DNA from: Ooceraea biroi
Lineage: Eukaryota; Arthropoda; Insecta; Hymenoptera; Formicidae
NCBI RefSeq assembly: GCF_003672135.1
Contig: NC_039508.1
Location: forward strand, 18,239,945 to 18,303,944
DNA length: 64,000 nt
Direction of reading: 5' to 3'
The notes beneath the pieces were generated by a model that saw nothing but the letters and a program-made list of their open reading frames with translations, made no database searches and was not told the DNA's origin. The stretch's first letter is position 1. Each line of letters starts with the position of its first letter. A program made the translations under genes and the position numbers. Of the stretch, positions 1-10,841 are shown piece by piece.

Positions 1-76
1 TTTTTCCGTGAAATCGTAACATTGGACTCGCTAATTAATCGCCAATAGGAATTGAAGAATTTGTTATATGCATTTC

Positions 77-114
77 ATTGGTTCGCATCGACACACCCCG
101 TTGGGTATATAAAC
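77..114 (+). promoter_or_regulatory. TATA-type promoter-like segment
   Basis: An ATTGG (inverted CCAAT) box at 77-81 is followed by a TATATAAA box at 107-114, about the spacing of a pol II core promoter. No convincing ORF follows, and the region downstream is broken by a MITE at 275-434. A histone-type 3' stem-loop lies 590 bases further on, so this could be the front of a decayed histone-type or transposase transcription unit. That link is inference. Confidence 0.3.
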
Positions 115-274
115 GATGCGCGAGTCCAGTGATGTTATAAACAAAACGTCTTCGTTGAGAGAAGACGGAACTCTCCCTGCTTATTTCTTATTTTCGAGGC
201 TTCGTAAAGGTTGTTCTACATTAGTCGCAAGCGATTGACTACATGCACATTAATCGCAAGTCGCACGAGTCTTA

Positions 275-434
275 TCCCAGCAAACACAAAGTAACAGGTA
301 ATATACATTTTAGTTATAATTTCCCACTCATTAATATAAATACAACATAACATACGTGTTATGTAACAATTACATTGTTGAGTGGGAAATTATAACTAAC
401 ATGTATATTTCCTGTTACTTTGTGTTTGCTGGGA
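275..434. mobile_element. 160-bp MITE with TCCCAGCAAACAC inverted ends
   Basis: The first 60 or so bases (TCCCAGCAAACACAAAG...) return as the reverse complement at the right end (...CTTTGTGTTTGCTGGGA), with a short AT-rich centre. It has no coding capacity. It interrupts the unassigned sequence of 1-700. Superfamily not identified. Confidence 0.75.
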
Positions 435-701
435 ATATATCATATAGTTGCCATGATAACAAAGCTCGACGCTCAGGTTATTGCAAATCGCAGAGACGCA
501 AATGTCAAATTGGACCAAACTTTGCGACTGCTGCTTGCGAGCAGTTTACGATCGGAAATAGTGCAGCTTACGTTCATGCGATTGCTTGCTTGCGTCTACT
601 GTAGAACGACCTTTACTCGCAAACAATGAGGCTGTCATCACTGTATGCGACTAACTCGCATTATCTGCAGTAATATATATTATTTTTCAGGGCCAAAAAT
701 C

Positions 702-717
702 GGTCCTTTTCAGGGCC
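702..717 (+). promoter_or_regulatory. Histone-type mRNA 3' stem-loop
   Basis: GGTCCTTTTCAGGGCC folds into a 6-bp stem (one G-U pair) with a TTTC loop and is followed by ACCAAAG. This fits the metazoan replication-dependent histone 3'-end element bound by SLBP. A second partial copy (TTTTTCAGGGCC) lies at 684-694, reminiscent of the paired stem-loops after the transposase at 16,848-16,898. No histone ORF is visible upstream, so it may be the tail of a decayed transposon or histone gene. Confidence 0.55.
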
Positions 718-1360
718 ACCAAAGATTTAATAACGTCGAAACAGTCTCAAACATATTTCTTGAATAACTTTCCATATATCATATATTAAATATATATATA
801 TATATATATATATATCTTATATATATTAAATAGATATATTGAAAAATATTCTTAATAAATTTTATATTATTATTATTTATTATTTAGCTTTAACAATATA
901 TAGTATATATACATAAAAATATATTAGTATGTATACATACTATGTTTACGCTGGCGATGCTTATGTTATTAGCACGTTCTTATCATTTTAATCGATAAGT
1001 TCTTAATGTTATTAAAATACAAACAATAATTTAGTTTTTAATTTTTGCAAAAATATGAACTCGTCAGATTAAAAATGGCATTTTTTAAAAACAATGGTTA
1101 ATTTTTGTTCATAACTGCAAATGATTCTTTGATAGTCAATACATTATTTATTAAACTAGATTTCGAAAACACCTTAACTTTATATTTTAGGTTTTGAATT
1201 TGTAAGAATTCGCCTGTGTGCGCCGCGCCGCCTCCGTCCACATCACAGTCGTGCCATCTGCCGTTACCGACCGTTACTCATAACCGAAGGAAGGCATTTA
1301 TGCCGTTGCTTGTACGACAAATGTACGACGCGATGTAGTGCAAGAAGTTGGAGTGAGAAA
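718..1360. other. AT-rich spacer with a TA microsatellite
   Basis: A (TA)n run lies at about 790-815, and several poly(A/T) stretches follow to about 1,190. A more GC-rich segment begins near 1,200. No gene, RNA or clear repeat end was recognised. Confidence 0.5.
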
Positions 1361-1504
1361 AGATATATTTACGAGAGAACGAGTGAGTGAGAGAGCGAGA
1401 GGGCGAGAGAGCGAGTGAATGAGAGAGCGAGAGAGCCAGTGAATGAGAGACCGAGAGGGCGTGAGTGACAGGACCACGTCGACGACGACGACGACGATGA
1501 CGAC
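1361..1504 (+). repeat. GAGA-rich tract plus GAC (Asp) codon run
   Basis: A degenerate run of GAGAGCGAGAGGGCGAGAG-type words (1,372-1,462) leads into GTCGACGACGACGACGA (1,477 onward). In the frame of the transposase tail that follows, the GAC run reads as poly-aspartate. The same GA-rich block and a much enlarged GAC array occur in both arms of the palindrome at 31,264-35,093, in the same relative order. Confidence 0.6.
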
Positions 1505-1628
1505 GAGGAGCTCAAAGCAATACCAGCTTCAGCGTTTGAAAAGTGTTTTAAGGACTTACGCGTTGGCACATGTGTATTGCATCCAATGGGGCCTATTTTG
1601 AAGGTGACAAAATCAATATTGATGAATA
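1505..1628 (+). pseudogene. Mariner-type transposase C-terminus (relic)
   Basis: Translation gives ELKAIPASAFEKCFKD and, after a one-base frameshift near 1,557, WHMCIASNGAYFEGDK followed by INIDE and a stop at 1,626-1,628. This is the familiar end of Mos1/SETMAR-type mariner transposases (KCF-KDW...W...CI-SNGAYFEGD). The catalytic core is absent and only the tail remains, preceded by an acidic Asp run. The rest of the element was not found upstream. Confidence 0.7.
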
Positions 1629-1797
1629 AACAAGTAATTTGTGTTTTATTAACTAATTCCGGATACTTTTTTTACAGAATGTATATTTTTCATATTTATT
1701 TATTAAACGAAATAAAAAACGACGGGGTAAACTCTTTTTTCTTTCATATATTGACTTCTGTGCATAAATATACTTAATATAATTTTATATTTTATAA

Positions 1798-2045
1798 ACA
1801 TGTAAGTTAATACTTTTAAAAACCTTGACTGACAGGACTATGGCTTTCATCTCCTCATATATTATAAAAAAGAATAACATACTTCACACTACAAAATGTG
1901 TGAAATTACAACAAAATTACCTTTTTAAAAAAAGGTACAAAAAAAGCGTCAAGTATACGCGCCTGAAATTCTTTCAAAAAAGGACTCTACAAAACTAATG
2001 ATATGAACAAATTGCGCCAACTCCAATGGGTATTTATGCAAACTA
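1798..2045 (+). repeat. 250-bp dispersed repeat, also at 32,603-32,850
   Basis: The segment starting ACATGTAAGTTAATAC and ending near GGGTATTTATGCAAAC is about 95 percent identical by eye to 32,603-32,850 and, inverted, to the other arm of that palindrome. It follows the transposase tail at a similar distance in both places. It is probably the 3' region of the transposon family behind the 31-35 kb palindrome. Confidence 0.7.
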
Positions 2046-2192
2046 GGGGGTCTATTATGTATCTCTTCATGGAGTGAAAATGTGAAAAGTGAGCAAATTC
2101 ACTAGGTGTTGACCAATTAAATTATAAATATTCTAGTAAATTTGCTCATTTTTCACATTTTCACTCTGTGAAGAGATACATAATAGACCCCC
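2046..2192. mobile_element. 147-bp MITE, GGGGGTC ends
   Basis: The termini GGGGGTCTATTATGTATC and its reverse complement extend over about 30 bp with a short centre. The GGGGTC start resembles the deleted Harbinger at 11,388-12,069, so this may be a PIF/Harbinger-derived MITE. The target duplication is imperfect. Confidence 0.65.
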
Positions 2193-2331
2193 TGGTGCGG
2201 TATAGAACCAAATGTAAGGCGATGGAAACGTGACTACTTCTATTCTGTTCTACTTCGCTTCCAGTGGAAACAGTACATAAATTCGATCCGCACCGAAGCA
2301 GGAGCGGATTGAAGACTTCGGTGGAAACTAG

Positions 2332-2466
2332 GGCTGGTATTCATAGTCGAATCTTATATTTAAGACCGTCTTAAGTTTATCTGAAGATGCTGTATGAATC
2401 ATTTCATTGGCTATGGAGTACACTTAAGACGGTCTTAAATATAAGATTCGACTATGAATACCGGCC
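2332..2466. mobile_element. 135-bp MITE, GGCCGGTATTCATAG ends, TAG target duplication
   Basis: The 47-bp inverted ends (GGCTGGTATTCATAGTCG and its complement) are nearly exact. The flanks share TAG (2,329-2,331 and 2,467-2,469), the 3-bp duplication expected of PIF/Harbinger. Related copies lie at 32,876-33,018 and 33,651-33,793. Confidence 0.8.
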
Positions 2467-2751
2467 TAGGTCACTGTCTCTTACAACTTTTCGCGCATGC
2501 GCATTGCGAACAAAGTTCTCTGCCAGACAGAGAAAAGGATATCGTCCGCACCGTAATAGTTTCGCCTCTGTTTCAGAGCGACTGGCCATATATGAGTATT
2601 AGTATTGTGAGTGATAATATTTTTTCAACTTTCTTTTATACGCCTAAAATCTGTCTTGAATGTGTCTGAAGTGTGTTGTACAAGTCAGCGAAAGTATATT
2701 TATCGATAAGAAAGTGTTAAGAATATTATCTGCAAAAATAATATTAGATGT
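2467..2751. other. Spacer without recognised gene
   Basis: Short overlapping reading frames only. No transposon ends or RNA genes were recognised between the two MITEs. Confidence 0.4.
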
Positions 2752-2753
2752 TA

Positions 2754-3114
2754 CCCAGTGAAAACGTTTTCGGCAAGATGGTGTAAAGGCACCAGCAACA
2801 TGAGAGGGCGATGATAGCACGGAAAAACACAAAATGTCCCATACGTTGCCGGTGATCATGACGTTACTTCCCTTCTGATTGGTCAGCCGCCATGGCGCCA
2901 TGTTAGATTCGCCATGATGGTAGCCCTGCGTTATAGTGTAGTAAGAGTGGAACGCATACATTTGAATAACGCGGGGGCAGCCAACCAATCAGAAGAGGAA
3001 ATAACGTTATGATCACCGGCAACGTATGGGACATTTTGCGTTTTTCCGTGCTATCATCGCCCTCTCATGTTGCCGGTGCCTTTACACCATCCTGCCGAAA
3101 ACGTTTTCACTGGG
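2754..3114. mobile_element. 361-bp MITE, CCCAGTGAAAACG ends, TA target duplication
   Basis: CCCAGTGAAAACGTTTTC at the left is matched by its reverse complement ending at 3,114. Inverted similarity extends about 130 bp inward. TA flanks both sides (2,752-2,753 and 3,115-3,116), as for Tc1/mariner-class insertions. It carries no coding sequence. Confidence 0.75.
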
Positions 3115-3121
3115 TAGATTG

Positions 3122-5366
3122 TGTTACGTCCAGAGCTCCGTGAGCTCGAGAAAGAGCGCAACCAGACGTCTCTCAAGGTACGTAGGCACACAACCGCAGT
3201 ACCTCATGTGTTCGAGCCTACCGATTTTGTTTCAATTTTCGGGTCAACGACCAAAGTCGATTTTACCCTATTATTTGAAACGGTCCCTCGATTTTCGGGT
3301 CAACGACCGAAGTCGATTTTACCCTATTATTCGAGATGGTCAACTCGATGGTCCTTTTTTGGTAAGGGAAATGAATCCCTATTACACAAGGATAGGACCC
3401 GTACGATCTGTCAAGGACGAGGGTGAAACAAGGGTAATAAACTAGAATGAAATTTTGATAAACTAACAATATTATATTCTGTCAATGGTCATCAAAAATG
3501 CAAGTACAAATGGTTAGAATTTTGAAACTGGATTACGGATTTGAACATAATTATAAAAACTATAATTCGATTAAAACGCCGCTGCGGGAAACACAATATA
3601 TATCAATACACATTTTAACTAAAATATTTGTACAAGTTGAAAATTAAAACTGTGTAATCCGATTCATTAGGAGGAATATCGGTACATATTTATAATTCTA
3701 AAGTAATTCTAACTCAAACGTATAATAGTTAATCCAAAAAACGTTGATACAAATTACTATCATTACATTATTTACGCCTACATTTCAAAATTAAAATTAT
3801 ATAAAAATTCACTAATGTAAGACGCGGGGATCAGGACAGGGTGGACGCGGTTGTGGGTGATAAAGGGGATAAAGGTATCAGGGCCAGCGTGAACGAGCGC
3901 TTCCCTGAGAGCCGGTATGTCGATTAAGCCAGGGCCGCAAATAACGGTGTGTGGAGTAAGGGGATGAGTGAAGGTGGGGAAAAGATCCAGGAAATAATCA
4001 GTAACCAAGTTGAAGGCTATCTGGGAAAATTCTTGGAGTGCTGAAATTGAGGGGATTGACATCTCTCCAATCTCAGGGTTTTCATGAACGGGGGGTGGAA
4101 AGTCAAGGAATGTTCCTTGGTTGATTTCAGGAACGGGGGTAGGGAGGACCGAATTCAGGAATTATCCAAGCTGTTCAGAAGGGATGGGTGAGTACCACCG
4201 CGGGGATAACTCAGGTAGGGAAAAAGGGGAAATACTAGGGGAGGAAGGTGGATTAGCAGTCGTTGAGGTAGGAGATGGTATGCTAATTGTAAGTGGTGAT
4301 AATCGCTGCTCGGTTCTATCGCTAAATGTATCAAGTTGCTCGGTTGTTTCTGGCGCGGGGAGGGGTGCGGTTTAGTCGCGCGATAGCAAATCTGTCGATG
4401 AGGAATAACCCGAATCTGCTGAGGAATCGGTTGGTCCGCGAATATTATCGGTCACTTAAATGGAAATAAATCGGAATAGACAATTGCTCTACTGGAATCG
4501 CGAAACGATTAGAGGGTAATTAAATGAAATAATTAAAGAGGCTTACTTTTATTTCGTTCCGAGCCTTCGAATGGAGTGTTTCTTCAGTAGGATGAAAGGG
4601 GCCAGTCGAACCAGAAAGTCTTCGGGTGGAATCTGACACTGACTCTATCTTAATACTTGGTGTCCCGATCACGGGAGCAGAACGTTACGTTATGCAACTG
4701 CAGAGTGTCCGAAGATAGAAGAGGACTCTCTGGCCAAATTGTTCCCTTTATATAGGGCTAAAAAGTGTAAGTGGAGGTCACTCTTCTCCCAGAAAAGAAG
4801 AACAACGGAAAAAGGCAATAAAATTGTTTCTAATGAAGCGTCCATTGCTTCTGTATTACTATGATATCTGATGGATTTACGTTATCGTTTCCAAGGATTA
4901 GAGTCCGGCACTTGACTTGTGAAGACCCTTCACTTGACCATCCATATTACAATCCATGTTTACGTTTCCTTAATCTATTTCACAGCTGCCCCTGTATGGC
5001 AGGGTTCCTTATCGGTGGATTACTTTTATTGCCGTCAGCGCATGACAATTCCCAAGTCCCGCTCCGTCTTTCCGAATCAGAAGCGGTCTTTGTTTAGTGA
5101 TTAACTATTGATTCCGGGTGATTTTTCCCTCTTTTTCTCTTATCGAACGTTTCAGCCGAGCGCAGGTGGGGGTGTGTGAAATAATTTTGTGAATCTTATG
5201 GTTTACGTATCGTTTCATGATATCTATTACAATAAGACCACCTGTTCCCCCCTACGCTCGTCCGGTCGTTTTCCCGCTAATGGAGATTAATTCTTATCTG
5301 TTTCTTCCCTTTATTTTATGTTTTCCCTATGGAAGCGAGGAAACGTGGAGTATCCTGGACGTAACA
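3122..5366. mobile_element. LTR-like unit, TGTTACGTCCAG...CTGGACGTAACA, ATTG target duplication
   Basis: The unit begins TGTTACGTCC and ends GGACGTAACA (TG...CA with a 12-bp inverted match). It is flanked by ATTG on both sides (3,118-3,121 and 5,367-5,370). This is the signature of an LTR and a 4-bp integrase duplication. A TATA-like TTTATATAGG lies near 4,747 on the plus strand. Inside, a 56-bp unit is repeated twice (3,235-3,349), and a 94-codon minus-strand frame (3,778-4,062) has no recognised motif. No RT or integrase is present. A long solo LTR or a non-autonomous LTR element is the best reading. Confidence 0.5.
3235..3349 (+). repeat. Two-unit tandem repeat, 56-bp period
   Basis: ATTTTCGGGTCAACGACC begins at 3,235 and again at 3,291, each followed by AAGTCGATTTTACCC. 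The two units differ at a few positions. The repeat is internal to the LTR-like unit. Confidence 0.75.
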
Positions 5367-5441
5367 ATTGTAATTACGATTTTCTAAACCGCATAAATAC
5401 CTAATATAAATAATGTTTTAATGTTTATAGAATAAAGAAAA

Positions 5442-5624
5442 ATGCAACGGAAAAAGAACTTTAGTGATGCAGAAAAAGAATCTTTATTAAATTTCATATT
5501 TTTGCAACGTGATGTTATTGAAAATAAGGAAAGTGACCGTTCAACAATTGTGAAAAAAGATGAAGCGTGGGCTAACATTACTAACAAATATAATGCAATA
5601 TGTACAAAAAACATAAATAAATAA
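5442..5624 (+). pseudogene. Myb/SANT-like (zeste/MADF-type) domain fragment
   Basis: A 60-residue frame starts MQRKKNFSDAEKESLLNFI and has the helix-rich pattern FS..E...L..FI....IENK.SD......K..AW..I...YN. This is the Myb/SANT-like N-terminal domain found in insect regulatory-zeste-like proteins and in the second protein of Harbinger elements. It stops right after the domain, where a full protein would run 200 or more residues, so it is a fragment. It starts about 75 bases after the LTR-like unit. DNA binding is family knowledge; that it is now functionless is inference. Confidence 0.5.
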
Positions 5625-5699
5625 ATACATAAATTTTGCAGCATGATAAAATTCCATTCGTATACACTTGACCGGAATTGAACGTAATTTTAAGGAACT

Positions 5700-5980
5700 G
5701 CTATATGCAATCGTTTGTATTTCGTTTGAAGAGTAATGAAGTGTAATTAAAAAGATTTGTGAGTCCCTCAGTTAATTGTAATTAATTAATTATTTTTGCT
5801 TAATGTATTTAGCCGGAACAGATTAGCCGGAATAACTTCAAACGATATTTTTGTATGGAATTGTTTGTATTTTGTTTGTAGAGTAATGAAGTGTGATTAA
5901 AAAGGTTTGTGAGTCCTTCAGGTAATTGTAATTAAATGTTTATTACTCGGTAGTTAGCCGGAATCATGGTGAAAAAATAC
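5700..5980 (+). repeat. Diverged tandem duplication, ~150-bp unit
   Basis: GAGTAATGAAGTGTAATTAAA and the following GTGAGTCCCTCAG near 5,730-5,780 recur with small changes near 5,880-5,930, each followed by TAATTGTAATTAA and a TTAGCCGGAA motif. Confidence 0.65.
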
Positions 5981-6231
5981 CAGGTGTGTTCATACGTATC
6001 TTTTTGTAACAGCCAATGAGAGATTGAAGCCAGATACCGCCATCTTGTCGCGGCAATTTCAATTCGAGGTTATATTATTATTGTACAATAAAAATTGATT
6101 TTTTTCATGTTTATGTATATTAAATATAGATTTATGTATATTAAACACTGAGAGGAAAGAAAAATGTTGGAGACTAAATAAGTTTTGAAAACTATATTAA
6201 TATTATATATATATATATATACAGGGTGTCC

Positions 6232-6455
6232 CAGATCTACCGTACCACCGGTTAATGGTAGATTCCTGAGATGATTCTGAGACGAATGTTCCTCTTGCAA
6301 AATGTCGAGGGTGGCGTAGTTTCGGCGCTACGAAGGGTTGTAGTTATCCTATCCTTGTGTAGAATTTTCCCGCATTCAGTGACGGTGGGTCGAAGGGGTC
6401 CCGCGCATCGCGCACACTTCAATTTGAACAGCCGCGAAAAATTAAGATCAAATTG
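6232..6455 (+). mobile_element. One-ended mariner-type terminal relic
   Basis: CAGGGTGTCCCAGATCTACC after a TA run has the form of a left end of the TACAGGGTG families seen across the window, followed by subterminal sequence (GATTCTGAGACGAATGTTCC). No matching right end with the same sequence was found, so only a terminal fragment remains. Confidence 0.5.
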
Positions 6456-6582
6456 AAGTGTACATGATTGTTATTGACTAGTTGCAATCGCATCCTCAAA
6501 GAAATTTACTATTTTTAGTAAACTGCACAATAACAGAACGAAGCGAATATCAATAATTACACAAATATATTAAATATCTAAT

Positions 6583-7195
6583 ATGGTGAAAGTTGAATGG
6601 TCTTGCATTGTACTAGGCTGTAAATCTAATTCAAGAGTCCCTGGTCATTTTTTCCCCAAAAATGTCACATTATCATGTAAATGGAAAGAAGCTATAAATA
6701 ATGATATTATTTCAAATGTATCAGCAGAGGAATTAAGAAAATATCGAATATGTCACTTACATTTCTTGCCTGAAAATTACATCTATTCTCAAAATCGTCG
6801 AAGATTGAAATATGACGCAGTACCTAGTGTAAATATAAGTAATCTTCTAGAAAGAGTAACAGCTGAAATACATGATGCAAATATTACTGATTGTGAACTA
6901 CAGTCACAATTGGAGACAAATAGATCTGACAATGAGATAAGTAGTAATAGAAATGAAATTGCTACAAATAACTCAATAAGTGCTGAAACAAATGTGTTAC
7001 CAAATATTGAAAATGAATCAATAAATGAAACAGTTAATTGTCCCAGTACACCAAAAACATCAAGAACTATACTTGCTTCTATTACAAGGCAATCCCAATT
7101 AACACCAAAAGCACAAAAAATATATAAGAAAGCTGTAATGCTAGCAAAAGAAAGAAACCGGATGAAAGGAAAAATAATACATTATAAAGGCGCCT
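6583..7195 (+). pseudogene. P-element-like transposase 1, THAP exon
   Basis: This is the 5' part of a THAP9/P-element-type transposase, which cuts and pastes DNA in the nucleus. Residues 1-90 form a THAP zinc finger: Cys8 and Cys13 near the start (CIVLGC), HFFPK, WKEAI, then CHLHF and the terminal AVPSVN. A low-complexity Asn/Glu/Ser linker follows (about 95-165), then a basic stretch. A one-base loss near 7,189 breaks the frame just before the LINE at 7,208. Removing the LINE joins this exon to 10,325-10,504. No P-type terminal repeats were identified around this copy. Confidence 0.85.
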
Positions 7196-7207
7196 AAAAG
7201 ATGCAAA
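7196..7207 (+). repeat. LINE target-site duplication, left copy
   Basis: AAAAGATGCAAA occurs at 7,196-7,207 and again at 10,313-10,324. The duplicated 12 bp belongs to the P-like coding sequence (encoding LKDAK), so the LINE landed inside that gene. Confidence 0.9.
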
Positions 7208-10200
7208 TCCCCTGTAGGTAGGAGATAGAATTTGCCCACAGTACCCCCTGCTTGTCGTAAAAGGCGACTAAAAGGGGTTGGGCGATGGGCTAACAACCCA
7301 TCTCCGTAAAAAACATTCCTGTTACGAAAGACAAACTCAGCCTCGGAAAAGGACGGTCTTTACGGAAACGACACGGCAGGAATAAGGACACGCTGAAAAT
7401 TGTAACATGGAACATACGCAGTCTTTATAGAGCGGGTGCCTTCCAAGAACTGAAGGAGGAATGTCAGAAGTAAGGATGGGATGTGATCGCATTCCAGGAG
7501 GTCAGGTGGCCAGGGAGAGGCATGATTGAAGGGAAGGAATACACATTATATTATAGTGGCAGTGAGCGCAGGCACGAGCTGGGCACTGCGTTTCTGATCC
7601 GGAAGGCACATCAGAGAGCGGTAGTGGACTTTACACCAATAGACGAAAGGTTGTGTGCCTTAAGAATAAGAGGATGTTTCTACAACGTTACAATTGTGAA
7701 CGCACACGCACCGACGGAGGACAAGGATACACAGGTGAAGGAGGAGTTCTATGAGAAACTCGAACGAGTCTACGACCAGTGCCCGGCATACGACGCGAGG
7801 ATAGTGTTGGGCGATTTTAACGCCCAAATAGGAAAAGAAGAGCACAATAAGCCAATGATAGGGATGCATAGTTTGCACACAAACTCCAACGACAACGGAG
7901 AAAGGCTGATCGACTATGCCTCATCCAAACAGTTGGTGATAGCGAGCACACAATACCCTCACAAAGACATACACAAGGGAACGTGGAAGTCCCCTAACGG
8001 AGAAACTATCAACCGGATTGACCATGTGATGATTGATGTCAGACACCGAAGTAGCGTGCTGGATGTACGAAGCTATAGGGGACCAAACATAGATTCGGAC
8101 CACATTCCAGTAGTAGCAAAGATGAAACAGAAAATAAACATAAAAAGTGAAAGAAGGGGGCAAAGTGTAGTGAGAGGATGGAGGGTAGCGGCGCTGAAAG
8201 AGGAGAGGGTGAGGAGTCGGTTCAGCATGAGAGTGGCGGAGAAGACAGAGACAGCAAGTGTGCAGCAAAACATCGAGGAAAAATGGGAAAATATGAAGGA
8301 ATGCCTGACGGAAGCGGTGGAGGAAACAGTGGGGAGAGAAGAGCAACGGAAGAGAGAAGGATGGTTCGACGAGGAGTGTAGGCAGGCCATTGCGATCAAA
8401 AATGATAAGAGACTGAAATGTATACAGAGACAGACCAGGAATAACGTGACAGCGTACATGGAGGCAAGAGTAGTAGCGAAATATGTGATGAGAAGAAAGA
8501 AAAAGGAGGCGATCGAGACAAATGTAAAGGAACTGGAAGAGAACAGAGTGAGGAACGAGTCCAGGAAATTTTACCGGAAAGTAGACCAAATTACTAAGAC
8601 CTTTGATCCAAAGGCAATAGGCATAAGGCATGAAAACGGCAAATTAATTGCGCATGAGTTAGAGGTCATGAATAGATGGAGACAGTACTTCGAGAGGCTC
8701 CTGAATGATGAGGCGGAGGGGAGATCTGAGGATGAGGACTGCGAGAACCGGGAGGACATGGATAACCATGACGAGCAAGAGGTGGACTCGTCATCCGTTG
8801 AAGAAGTAAGGGCCGTGATAACAGCATTGAAAAACAACAAAACGGCAGGCGCGGATGGCATACAGTCGGAGCTATATAAGGCAGGAGGAGACCGGCTAGT
8901 TGAGAGTCTACACGCACTAATAAGGCGAATATGGAAGAGGAGAAGATGCCGAGAGATTGGAGCGAGAGCCTAATTGTACCGCTGCATAAAAAAGGAGACA
9001 AGACGAAATGCAAAAATTATAGAGGGATCAGCCTGCTGAATACGGCGTACAAGATATTCTCAAGTTTATTATGCAATAGGATAACTCCTTTTGCGGAGAC
9101 AAGTATCGGAGAATATCAGTGCGGCTTTAGGACCAATCGCTCTACGATAGACCAGATCTTTACAGTTCGGCAGATCTTGGAGAAGACATGGGAGTTTGGC
9201 GACGCTACGTGGCATGCATTTGTGGACTTCCAGAAAGCCTACGATAAGGTACATAGAACAGCGGTCTATAGGGCAATGAGAGAAATACGGATCCCGGAAA
9301 AGCTCATTAGATTAACGAGAATGACAATGCGCGGGACAATCAGTCGAGTCAAGCTTGGTAATAGGATATCAGAAGTCATCATCGTAAAGAATGGCCTCCG
9401 TCAGGGGGATCCAATTGCTCCGCTACTGTTTAATATTGTCCTGCAGAAAGCAGTCAGAGATGCCGGGCTGGATGTGAATAGAGGAACAATTTTTACCAAA
9501 TCGAAGATGATACTGGGTTTCGCAGATGATTTGGACATCATAGGCAGAACTAGGCGAGATATGGATGAGGCCTTCAGCAAGCTGGAAGAAGAAGCAGCGA
9601 AACAGGGACTGAAGGTTAATGAAGAAAAAACGAAAGTCATGATGGTGATACGAAAACCAATACAAAGCCGGAAACACATAGTAGCTGGACATACTTTCGA
9701 GGTAGTAGATAATTTCAAATACCTCGAAGCGATGATTACAAGGACAGCGGACGAAAAGACGGAGGTTGGGTGTAGAATGGCAGCAGCGAATCGTGCATAT
9801 TTTGCGCTAAGTAAGCTTATAAGGAGCCAATTAGTGTCTCGGACCACTAAAATCCGCCTGTACAAGACCCTCATTCGACCGGTGGCCACATATAGTAGCG
9901 AGACGTGGACGCTTACGCAGGAAACCCGCAGTAGGGTGGACTGCTTTGAGAGGAAGGTGCTGAGAAGAATTTTTGGACCGGTGAGGGAGGGCGACGAGTG
10001 GAGGATACGGAGGAACCGAGAGTTGATGGAGCTACTGCAGGAGCCTCACTTGTCGGTACATATCAGGCTGTTACGGTTGGGATGGTTTGGACATGTCAGG
10101 AGGATGGACGACAGTAGAATGACAAAACGCACTATGGATTATAAATATATTGGAACGAGACCGAGGGGGCGACTCAGAGCCAGATGGAGAGATGAGGTGA

Positions 10201-10312
10201 GGCAAGACATGCGGGAGTTGGGTATGCGATGGAGTGAGGATCGTGACGAATGGAAGAGGATGATTTGTCAGGCCAGGGACCAGTGGAGCCTGTAGAGCCA
10301 TACAAGAAGAAG
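7208..10312 (+). mobile_element. RTE-like non-LTR retrotransposon (3.1 kb)
   Basis: It is bounded by an exact 12-bp target duplication and ends in an AAGAAG microsatellite-like tail instead of poly(A), as in RTE and some related clades. It contains an apurinic-type endonuclease and a reverse transcriptase in one interrupted frame with no separate gag-like ORF1. The 5' leader (7,208-7,400) has no ORF. The RTE assignment rests on the CFDP2/BovB-like look of the endonuclease and needs a tree; other clades are possible. Confidence 0.85.
7396..10295 (+). pseudogene. LINE endonuclease-reverse transcriptase polyprotein, broken
   Basis: The reading starts near LKIVTWNIRSLYRAGA, where TWN is the first endonuclease motif. 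A TAA at 7,471-7,473 interrupts it. From 7,483 the frame continues: FQEVRW, LGDFN, and the SDH motif before 8,110, the catalytic endonuclease residues. A charged linker leads to the RT (from about 8,830): NNKTAGADGI, KNYRGISLL, GFRTNRST, DFQKAYDKV, GLRQGDPIAP and the catalytic FADDLD at about 9,520. A one-base shift near 8,935 splits it into two frames. The C-terminus (RLGWFGHVRRMDDSR...GRLRARWRDEV) is the usual post-RT domain. It would have copied its own RNA at a nicked target; with a stop and a frameshift this copy is dead. Confidence 0.85.
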
Positions 10313-10324
10313 AAAAGATGCAAA

Positions 10325-10504
10325 AAAGTTTGCAGAAACACAATTTTGTAAAAAATTTAATAATTTAACTCCAACGCAAAGATTATTTTTCAATATGCAG
10401 CTACGGAACATTAAGTATTCTCCAAAGGTAAATTTTAAAAAACTTGTTAATGAATTGAAATCTTCATTAGAATCATCGTGCCCAGAACGAAGTTCGATAT
10501 ATTA
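10325..10504 (+). pseudogene. P-like transposase 1, exon continuation
   Basis: Directly after the right LINE duplication the P-like frame resumes (AKKFAETQFCKKFNNLTPTQ ...), a coiled-coil and linker stretch that follows the THAP domain in THAP9-type proteins. It runs to a stop at 10,502-10,504. The bases around CCAGAACGAAG may hold a decayed donor for the AT-rich intron that follows. Confidence 0.7.
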
Positions 10505-10841
10505 AAAAAATATATCTTTGAAATTACAATAATATAATTTGTATATACAAACAATAATTTCATTTTATAAAATAAAATTATTAAAAAATAATTTATAGAT
10601 AACATATATAATTATTTTTTTAATCGGTTTTTTAATGTAACAAATGTATTTATATATCTCTTTATGAAAAATGCGATATTATATATCATGAAACTATTGT
10701 TTCGTTGTAATACAATATAAACTCAAACAATATATAATATGTTTATGCAACATCATTGTATACATATATAGTATAATACAATGATAGCATGAATAAAATA
10801 AAATTTTTATGTTATTTACAATATACATTTTTTACATATAG
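10505..10841 (+). other. AT-rich probable intron of P-like transposase 1
   Basis: About 340 bases of highly AT-rich, non-coding sequence end in TTTTTTACATATAG, a good acceptor. The next exon resumes at 10,842 in the expected protein order. Confidence 0.6.

Noticed and set aside
356..629. Two overlapping 69-82-residue frames near the window start
   Set aside because: The first runs out of a MITE arm and both lack recognisable motifs; chance frames are more likely.
7921..8631. 236-residue minus-strand frame opposite the LINE
   Set aside because: It is a shadow of the conserved endonuclease/RT frame on the plus strand; composition is Leu/Ser/Phe/His-rich as expected of an antisense translation.
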